Shown in pieces: positions 57,985 through 64,000 of a DNA stretch of 64,000 nucleotides (its first letter is position 1; the number at the start of each line of letters is the position of its first letter). This DNA comes from Serpentinicella alkaliphila (GTDB lineage Bacteria; Bacillota; Clostridia; Peptostreptococcales; Natronincolaceae), in the NCBI RefSeq assembly GCF_018141405.1, contig NZ_CP058648.1, positions 77,001-141,000 on the forward strand, written 5' to 3'. Under the pieces are notes generated by a model. The model made no database searches and was not told where the DNA came from. It was given only the letters and a program-made list of their open reading frames with translations. Position numbers and translations under genes: made by a program.

Positions 57985-59843
57985 ACCACTGAAAAACTAA
58001 AAAGGGGCTATCGCAAAATTAAAAATTTCAATCGAAATCCTCAAAAAATAATAGAACCTTTCGTATTAAGAGTTTTTAATAACTCTAGAATTCGGTAGGT
58101 TTTTTTCTTCTTATTTATTTCTCTGTTTTTTTGCATCTCAGATTCCGCTTAAATCATAATAAAAATTAAATATTTTTTTCAGTCAAAATGAGTTTCCAAT
58201 TTAATGTCGAATACTAGTAGTATAAACGTATTAGAGGTCCTTAAATGTCTATTAATCTTAAAAATATAAAAACTTATACTGATGATAAAGCCACTTTTTT
58301 AGTCGGTTTATTGGAATAAATGGGCTTGCCACAAATTATCGATAATCATATGGCTAGTGACTTTGGGCGTCCTCTTGAGATTCCTTACAGTGTACTGGCC
58401 AGATGATACTTGTTAACCTATGTGATGATCATCACCCTCTTTCAAGACTTAATGAATATTATGAGTACAAAGACTTAGAATCTATTTTCAACTATCCAGT
58501 AACACTTTCTCAAATTAATGATGACCGATTGGTGGTTTTCTTGATCTTTTACATGATGCTGGACCCAGAGTGGGGCACCTATGAGGTAGATGGCGAAGAT
58601 GCTGGTGTCATTCAGATTAGATTGACTATGGGTATAGTAAACAAAAACGTCAAGATAAGAAACAATTAAAGGTTTCATTAGGAGCTGCTAATGGAGTTTT
58701 AGTTTATGCTAAAGTCTTATCAGAAAACATGGACGATAAAACTTACAATAAAGAACAGTTAGATGATGTAGAAGACCTTCTAAAACTACCTAAAAATAAA
58801 CCCTGATACCTTCTATTACATTGCCGATAGCGCATTGTTTTCCCTAGAAAATATACTTAAAGCTAATAAAAGAAACATTAATCTCATTACCAGGATATCC
58901 GATAATACCAAAGCTACTAAAGCTCTGATTGAAAGAGCTGTTTTAGACTTTAGAAATATGTGATTCCTGTAGAGTCAACAGATAAAAAATCCGAAAAATA
59001 TCGTCTAACGGAAGCTACAGGAGACTATACGGATGTACCCTTTAAAGTATTGTACTTGCTATTCAGAAGAACTTCGTAAAAAGAAGGAAAAAAGTATTTC
59101 AAAGCAAGTATTCTCAGAAAGCGAAGAGCTTGATAAATTGACGAAACAGTATTCAAAACGCACGTTCGCATGCTATGAAAACGCTGAACTTGAGATTGTA
59201 AAGACTTCGTCAATAGCACTAAAGAAAATTAAGTATCATATAGTAACTGTTAATATTAATGAAAGTACAAATCGAAAACCCGGAAGACCTTCTAATAAAG
59301 CTAGTGCAGAAGTATTTGAGCTTTGCTATTCTGAGCAAATCAACAGTCAAATGGATAACGAAGCCTTAGAAAAAAATCTTTTAAGTCAATCAATGTTTGT
59401 GCTTTGTAGCAATGATCTGGAAATCGAGGCTGAAATAATTCTCAAAGAGTATAAAACACAAGGACAAATAGAGAAAAAGTTCCAACTGTTGAAATCACCC
59501 CCACTGGTTAACTCTTTTGTATTTAAATTCTCCAAAGAGAATTGAAGCATTGATGTACTACTTTTAATTTGCTGTTATGTCATTGTCAGTTGCAGAATAT
59601 GTGGTTCGGCGTGAGATGGCTAAAAATGAAGAAGTAATCATTGGTCCAGGGAAAGTTAAAATGACACGTCCTACATTAGTAGCTATTTATCAAATCTTTT
59701 ATAGTGTCCAAACCATTGTTTATCACGCTGGAGCCCAAACTCAGCGGGATTTTACACGCCCAATAAATAATAGTATTAAGACAGTACTTCGATGTTTAGG
59801 AATATCTGAAAATATCTTTATACGGAGTAGAACCTACTTTTAA
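57985..59843 (+). mobile_element. IS1634-family insertion sequence, decayed; right end not identified
   Basis: The left end lies at about 57985, where ACCACTGAAAAACTAAAAAG and GGGGCTATCGCAAAATT replace the second arm of the copy 3 terminator. A transposase-like coding region runs from 58245 to 59843. No complementary right terminal repeat was found up to 60050, so the right end is missing or too degraded. Everything between 57985 and 58244 is the left non-coding end of this element. Confidence 0.7.
58245..59843 (+). pseudogene. IS1634-family transposase, multiply disrupted
   Basis: The transposase can be followed through several frames: MSINLKNIKTYTDDKATFLV, stop, MGLPQIIDNHMASDFGRPLE, then DDHHPLSRLNEYYEYKDLES and INDDRLVVFL (catalytic Asp region), ANGVLVYAKVLSENMDD, TFYYIADSALFSLENIL (second Asp), EKYRLTEATGDYTDVPFKVL, TQGQIEKKFQLLKSPP (with the catalytic Glu), and SVAEYVVRREMAKNEEV at the C-terminus. 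At least five stops or shifts exclude activity. The longest surviving frame is 59033-59545. Confidence 0.85.
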
Positions 59844-60059
59844 TAAACTAATTAAAATCTTTCAAAATTTATATCTGCTTCAGCGTAATGTGAGATATTT
59901 AGATAGTTTATATAATAGCTGTATTACCTATTAATTTGTCATATGATTTTGGAGAAGAAATTTTTTGACAATAAGTTTGTGTTACACTGTTTTAGATTAT
60001 ATGGTATTATATACTCATGTATTTAATTTTTGTATTTTACGATAGGGGTATGCACTCAT

Positions 60060-60461
60060 ATGACTTATTTATTTCATAAAAGACAGACGAGTATATTTAT
60101 TTATATTGTTCTTGTTATACTCTTATTAAACTATTTCACAATAGATAACTTGTATACAACTAACAATAATATAGACGATACAACATTACCTTACTTTTTT
60201 GCTATGCAGTACCAATTAGAAATTCTAAATTTACAAGAGCTACATCGAAATAAAATTAGCCTAAATATGCTATATGGAATTGTGAACTTATTTGTTCTAA
60301 TATTAGCTTGTATCTATAATTTGATTCTAGATTATAGATATGGAACATATTTATGTTTGCACATTTCAAGATTGTTTATCATATTGCAAAGGTTACTTTT
60401 GCCAAGACAAAATTCGAGTAGGTATAAAGCTCCTTTATTATTAAGTATACAGTTTAACTAA
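60060..60461 (+). CDS. Hypothetical two-helix membrane protein
   Basis: About 133 residues from the ATG at 60060, which has AGGGG about 9 bases upstream; a longer frame from a TTG at 60030 includes that ribosome site and is less likely. Two hydrophobic segments are visible: IFIYIVLVILLLNYFTI near residue 10 and YGIVNLFVLILACIYNLIL near residue 78. Between them is a soluble loop rich in Asn and Leu. No family is recognised. A TTGACA at 59965-59970 may be its -35 box. It may be co-transcribed with the short gene at 60493. The stretch 59844-60059 otherwise holds nothing recognisable. Confidence 0.5.
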   Translation: MTYLFHKRQTSIFIYIVLVILLLNYFTIDNLYTTNNNIDDTTLPYFFAMQYQLEILNLQELHRNKISLNMLYGIVNLFVLILACIYNLILDYRYGTYLCLHISRLFIILQRLLLPRQNSSRYKAPLLLSIQFN

Positions 60462-60492
60462 ACTAAAAGCTTAATATAGGGAGGCATTGTCG

Positions 60493-60648
60493 ATGGAACA
60501 ACAATTAGATGTAATTGCGGTTTTACTAGTTTTTATTGGATTTTGTATAGGTAGCGTTTTATTAATAAAAAAATCAAATGAGGAAATGAATAAACAAAAT
60601 ACAGCAAATGATGAACTTGCTCAAACTGATATAAAAAAGTATAAATAA
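60493..60648 (+). CDS. Small single-span membrane protein
   Basis: A 51-residue protein with GGGAGG 8 bases before its ATG and a strong terminator just after its stop. It has one membrane helix (VIAVLLVFIGFCIGSVLLI) and an Asn/Lys-rich soluble tail. No family is recognised. It follows the two-helix membrane protein gene by 31 bases. Confidence 0.6.
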   Translation: MEQQLDVIAVLLVFIGFCIGSVLLIKKSNEEMNKQNTANDELAQTDIKKYK

Positions 60649-60657
60649 CTAATAAAA

Positions 60658-60690
60658 GATATTGGGGTAATTTACCCCAATATTTTTTTT
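60658..60690 (+). terminator. Strong terminator
   Basis: An ATATTGGGGTAA / TTACCCCAATAT stem followed by eight T residues after the small membrane protein gene. Confidence 0.88.
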
Positions 60691-60698
60691 AAAAAGAA

Positions 60699-60935
60699 TT
60701 ATTCATCCTCTAACACTCTATGTATTGATTCAAGCAACATTATTATAGGCAATTCAATTTTAATAGATTCATTTATTATATCATCGTCTATGTTTTGTTT
60801 ATTTGTTTTGATTTAATGGTATCTGGCTAAAACTAAGCTTAATAAATACTGAGTTTCTTCTTTTTTAAAACCTATAGAATTCAATAATTTCACCTAGCAT
60901 CATAATTTCTTTAACAATCACAATTATGTAGTATA
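60699..60935 (-). pseudogene. Decayed gene of unknown family
   Basis: On the minus strand a protein-like sequence can be joined from EIMMLGEIIEFYR through a shift to GFKKEETQYLLSLVLARYH, an in-frame TAA, and DDDIINESIKIELPIIMLLE, SIHRVLEDE and a stop. One frameshift and one stop disrupt it. No family is recognised. The gap between it and 61073 shows nothing else. Confidence 0.4.
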
Positions 60936-61073
60936 TTTATTTCCCGAGATTATATATACTATCTACTTTTCTGTAAACCCATTAATGATATGTCATCTAT
61001 AGACTAATTAATTTAATTTATGTTTATGAGTTATAGATTCAATAGAAATATGAGTTTTATTTTATAAATATGC

Positions 61074-61530
61074 GTGGTACAAAGTGGATAATTATACGAC
61101 ATTATTTGAGCCTACTGCATCAGTTCTTGAAAAAGAAGACAAAGGCTTTGTTGTAGCTTCTGTTGGAGCAGAGGGTGGATATATTCCTTATACAGTTTAC
61201 TCAGATAGAAAAAGCTATATAGAGCAAAATCCAGAAATATTTCAAAGCTTTACAAATACTATTTATAAAGCAATGCTTTGGGTAGAAGATCATAGTGCAG
61301 AGGAAGTTGCTAAATCCTTAGCTCCTCACTTTCCAGATGCTGACCTAGTAATTTTAACTAACGTGGTAGAAAGATATAGATCAATTGAAGCATGGGCACC
61401 TAACCCAGTTCTAACTGTAGCAGGTTTAAATAGACTTCAAGATATTATGACAGAAGCTGATGAATTAGATAAGATAGTACCACATAGTGCTATAGTAAAT
61501 ACAGAGTTTGCTAAAAAAGTTATGGAATAA
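61074..61530 (+). pseudogene. Substrate-binding protein 3' fragment, copy 4
   Basis: After the shared junction GTGGTACAAAGTGGAT, homology to the parent begins at NYTTLFEPTASVLEKE and runs to the stop with the frame open (147 codons). Several non-conservative changes are seen relative to the parent: LVIL for LGIL, SIEAW for SIGAW, LTVAGLNR for LTEEGLTR and ADELDKIVP for AGVLEKRVP. This suggests relaxed selection. No promoter, ribosome site or signal peptide is present. Confidence 0.85.
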
Positions 61531-61538
61531 GATAAATC

Positions 61539-61587
61539 AAAAACAGCAATGGTGATATGCTTACATATCTTTATTGCTGTTTTTTTA
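61539..61587 (+). terminator. Terminator following fragment copy 4
   Basis: An AAACAGCAAT-GGTGATATG / CATATCTTTATTGCTGTTT stem and T-run, homologous to the parent's. A second partial version of its 3' arm and tail (CATACTCCTATTACG plus Ts, then GCTTAAGCACAAATT) follows at about 61627-61675. Confidence 0.8.
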
Positions 61588-61684
61588 CTTAGGCACAGAT
61601 TATTTTACATTACCATAGGATAGGTATCCATACTCCTATTACGTTTTTTTGCTTAAGCACAAATTATTTTTATTACCTAAACGA

Positions 61685-62887
61685 TTACTCATGCCTCAAA
61701 GCTTCAACAGGTCTCATTTTAGCTGCCCTTCTAGCAGGGTACAGTCCTCCAATAATTCCTGTTACAACAGCTACTACTATGCCTCCAAACAAGACTTTAG
61801 GGGAAATGATAAGCGACATGTTTACTATAATAAATCTAGAAATTACTGAATTGGCAATAAAGCTAATAGCCACACCGCTTAAAACACCGAGTATCCCCCC
61901 AATCAAGCTGATAGTGCTTGCTTCTACCAAGAAAAGAGCCAGAATATCTTTGTTTTTTGCTCCTATTGCCTTCATAATTCCTATTTCTCGTGTTCTTTCC
62001 ATAACAGACATCAGCATAACATTAATAATTCCCAAGCATCCCACAATTAGCGCAATAAGAGCAATACTAATAACAACAGCTTGGATTATAAGTGTTACCA
62101 TACCTACCTGATCTACTACACTTTGTGCTGCAACAGCCGTAGTTAATCCGCTTACGCCATGTACTTGATCTAATATGTCTTCAATTTCTTCTTTAATTTC
62201 ATAGACTCGGTTTAAATCATTAACTTTCGCTAACATAAGCATGACATTCTCCGAATCTGTAATTTCTTTTACAATCTCTTTGTTCATCAATAATCGATGG
62301 CTAACCTCTACTCCAGCAAGATCATAAGCCATAACTCCAACAATAGTGACCTCAACCCCATTTATATTTAATACATCGTTAACTTTCAGATCAGCATTAA
62401 GCCATCTATTTATATGTTCAAGTGTAGAGGTGCTAAGTATTGCTTCTGGATTAGCCCCCTCTTTAATTAATCTTCCCTCCTTAAGCTCAACACTCCCTCC
62501 TAAAAATTCTCGGATGTCAGATGGGTTACCTCCCATTACCTCAACAGGAGCAGACTTCCCTTCATATTCTGCTATGGCAATTTCAACCATCCAGGTAGAA
62601 GTTGCTTCTACACCTCTAATTTTCTCCACTTCATTTGCAGACTCTTCTGTAAAAGATCCATAGGGAACAAAGTCTCTGCCTGGGACTACGTGTCCTGGAA
62701 GTACCCTGATAACATCTACTGTTCCACCAAGTCTTTCGCCTACAGCACGCTCCATACTTTGGCTAATAATAATTAGGGATACTAAAGTGGCAATACCCAC
62801 CGCAATACTCATAAGGGTTAAAAAAGAACGCAGCTTATACTCCCTCAGATTCTTTAAAGCAATTTTAATCCTGTTTTTCCCTGTCAT
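61685..62887 (-). CDS. MacB/FtsX-type ABC transporter permease
   Basis: A 400-residue permease with the MacB/FtsX plan: an N-terminal helix (LTLMSIAVGIATLVSLIIIS), a large extracytoplasmic domain (residues about 45-270) and three C-terminal helices. The C-terminal signature is MLMSVMERTREIGIMKAIGA, and the tail is LYPARRAAKMRPVEALRHE. Such proteins work with a LolD-like ATPase as mechanotransmission pumps for lipids, peptides or antibiotics; the substrate here is unknown. The ATG has GGAGG overlapping the end of the ATPase gene. Confidence 0.9.
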   Translation of the reverse strand: MTGKNRIKIALKNLREYKLRSFLTLMSIAVGIATLVSLIIISQSMERAVGERLGGTVDVIRVLPGHVVPGRDFVPYGSFTEESANEVEKIRGVEATSTWMVEIAIAEYEGKSAPVEVMGGNPSDIREFLGGSVELKEGRLIKEGANPEAILSTSTLEHINRWLNADLKVNDVLNINGVEVTIVGVMAYDLAGVEVSHRLLMNKEIVKEITDSENVMLMLAKVNDLNRVYEIKEEIEDILDQVHGVSGLTTAVAAQSVVDQVGMVTLIIQAVVISIALIALIVGCLGIINVMLMSVMERTREIGIMKAIGAKNKDILALFLVEASTISLIGGILGVLSGVAISFIANSVISRFIIVNMSLIISPKVLFGGIVVAVVTGIIGGLYPARRAAKMRPVEALRHE

Positions 62888-62889
62888 CT

Positions 62890-63573
62890 CTACGCCTCCT
62901 GCCCTGATTGATTATCAATAAACTGTCCATCTTTTATATGCATCACTCTATCAGCCATATTTGCAACCACAGAATCATGAGTAACAATAAGGATTGTTCG
63001 ACCCTCTTTGTTGAGTTTTACCAACATTTCCATCACCGCACTGCCAGTCTTACTATCAAGATTACCCGTTGGTTCATCGCCAATAATAAGTAGTGGATCA
63101 TTAATTAGTGCTCTAGCAACAGCCACTCTTTGTTGCTCGCCACCACTTAGCTCCGCTGGCTTATGATTCATTCTATTTTGCATACCTACCATTTCAAGTA
63201 ACATGGTTGCTCGAGCAGTCATTATTTTATCGTCTTTCCCAGCAAACATCATAGGAAGCATTACATTCTCAAGGGCACTCATGGTTGGTATTAAGTTATA
63301 ACTTTGAAATATAAAACCTATTTTATCTCGCCTGATTTCAGCCAGCTTATCATCGTCTTGATCTGCTATATCTATGTTATCTATTATGATTTTCCCATTT
63401 GTTGGCTTTTCAAGGCAACTTATTATATTTAAGAGTGTAGATTTTCCACAACCAGAGGGTCCTTGTATAGACACAAATTCTCCTTTTTTTACACTTAAAT
63501 TAATACCATTTAAAGCATTTACTTCTGTGTTTCCTTCTCCATAGGTCTTTATGAGATTTTTAGCTTCAATCAT
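62890..63573 (-). CDS. MacB/LolD-type ABC transporter ATPase
   Basis: A 227-residue nucleotide-binding subunit. Walker A is [12 protein letters not shown] near residue 39, the signature motif is [16 protein letters not shown] near residue 140, Walker B is [13 protein letters not shown], and the switch His is in [24 protein letters not shown] is typical of the LolD/MacB class. It precedes the permease by three bases. An outer-membrane or periplasmic partner is not expected in a Gram-positive; no membrane-fusion protein gene is seen in the window. Confidence 0.93.
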   Translation of the reverse strand: MIEAKNLIKTYGEGNTEVNALNGINLSVKKGEFVSIQGPSGCGKSTLLNIISCLEKPTNGKIIIDNIDIADQDDDKLAEIRRDKIGFIFQSYNLIPTMSALENVMLPMMFAGKDDKIMTARATMLLEMVGMQNRMNHKPAELSGGEQQRVAVARALINDPLLIIGDEPTGNLDSKTGSAVMEMLVKLNKEGRTILIVTHDSVVANMADRVMHIKDGQFIDNQSGQEA

Positions 63574-63698
63574 TTGGATATCCCCTTTTTAACTATATAT
63601 TAATGGTCATATAAATTGTTTATGATGCATTTATCCACCTAATTTTGATAATATACTTTATCAGGAAATTCCCGCCAAAGTATAACTCAATGGTTTTA

Positions 63699-64000
63699 TT
63701 AAATATCAACACTTGAATAGGCTTCAGTATAAGAATTCACTTGAGGATAGTTATGATCACTCGTGAAATTTAAGAGAAATGAAGAGTTAATAATTACAAC
63801 AACTGAACCCACATTGTGTACCAATGCACCAAGAACTGGTCCTAAAACACCTGACATTGCTAATATAATTGCTACAAAATTCAGAACTAAAGACAATACA
63901 ATATTTCTTCTTATTGTTGTCATAGTTTTCTGAGATAAACTTATTAAGTGAGGGATATATTTTATGTCGTCACTGACTAGTACAATGTCCGCTGCATCAA
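63699..64000 (-). CDS. P1B-type heavy-metal ATPase, C-terminal part (cut by window edge)
   Basis: About 100 codons end at the TAA at 63699, and the frame stays open through the last base of the window. The visible part starts in the hinge after the phosphorylation domain (DAADIVLVSDDIKYIP) and continues through two C-terminal membrane helices (IVLSLVLNFVAIILAMSGVL and ALVHNVGSVVVIINS), the usual end of CadA/ZntA/CopA-like ATPases. The metal cannot be told from this segment; HNVGSVVVIINS is found in Zn/Cd-type members. The region 63574-63698 shows no other gene. Confidence 0.88.
   Translation of the reverse strand, partial: DAADIVLVSDDIKYIPHLISLSQKTMTTIRRNIVLSLVLNFVAIILAMSGVLGPVLGALVHNVGSVVVIINSSFLLNFTSDHNYPQVNSYTEAYSSVDI

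Noticed and set aside
59033-59545. 170-codon open frame as an independent gene
   Set aside because: It is the surviving middle part of the IS1634-family transposase and joins to the segments on both sides.
61685-63573. MacB-type ABC genes as the missing partners of the NMT1-like binding protein
   Set aside because: The FtsX/MacB permease and LolD-type ATPase belong to a different ABC class that does not use NMT1-type binding proteins.

Overview
The window looks like chromosome of a low-GC, anaerobic, endospore-forming Clostridia member. The evidence is two small acid-soluble spore proteins, the sporulation genes ytxC and pdaB, a hybrid cluster protein, an [FeFe]-hydrogenase-type sensor, T-box and cobalamin riboswitch control, and AT-rich intergenic DNA with AGGAGG-type ribosome sites. 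An Alkaliphilus-like relative is plausible, but that is inference. No rRNA, tRNA or CRISPR array was seen.

1-8.8 kb (minus strand): a cobalamin operon read from a sigma-A-type promoter through a B12 riboswitch and a terminator into cobT-cobU-cobS-cobC-cbiP-cbiB-cobD-btuF-btuC. It covers corrinoid uptake, aminopropanol-arm attachment and nucleotide-loop assembly. No corrin-ring genes are present here. 8.8-17.1 kb: DUF445, ytxC, an Rrf2 regulator overlapping an EndoIII-like glycosylase, a ParM/actin-like ATPase paired with a PRC-barrel protein, a nitroreductase and hcp with a CRP/FNR-type palindrome upstream. 17.1-26.7 kb (minus): a branched-chain amino acid operon, ilvN-ilvC-leuA-cimA-leuB-ilvD-ilvB, behind a promoter and a T-box whose specifier reads as Ile. 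It makes 2-ketobutyrate by the citramalate route; leuC and leuD are not in the window.

26.8-48.1 kb: core and sporulation genes, namely hslO, a cold-shock protein, a CPBP protease, an M20 amidohydrolase divergent from dapH, hpt, a MASE3-PAS histidine kinase, a two-OB-fold SSB-like protein, a MurE-like ligase lacking the usual motifs, pdaB, a Na/Pi symporter, a QueG-like ferredoxin, a protein with three PrcB-type repeats, a DUF4364-like regulator, folC, valS and pgsA. Four small genes of about 50-58 codons (28271, 32256, 34605, 60493) have good ribosome sites.

48.2-61.7 kb is a plastic, decaying accessory region. It opens with an intact NMT1/THI5-type substrate-binding lipoprotein gene. The 3' half of that gene plus its terminator recurs three more times downstream (52.6, 57.6 and 61.1 kb). 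These copies share a 5' junction sequence that the parent lacks. Between them lie an XRE regulator/membrane protein pair, several pseudogenes, a tetR gene whose DNA-binding segment is inverted relative to the rest, a decayed IS4-family element with 16-bp terminal inverted repeats and a 7-bp flanking direct repeat, an intact [FeFe]-hydrogenase/chemoreceptor fusion, and a decayed IS1634-family element. 61.7-64 kb (minus) holds a MacB-type ABC permease and ATPase and the C-terminal end of a P1B-type metal ATPase cut by the window edge.
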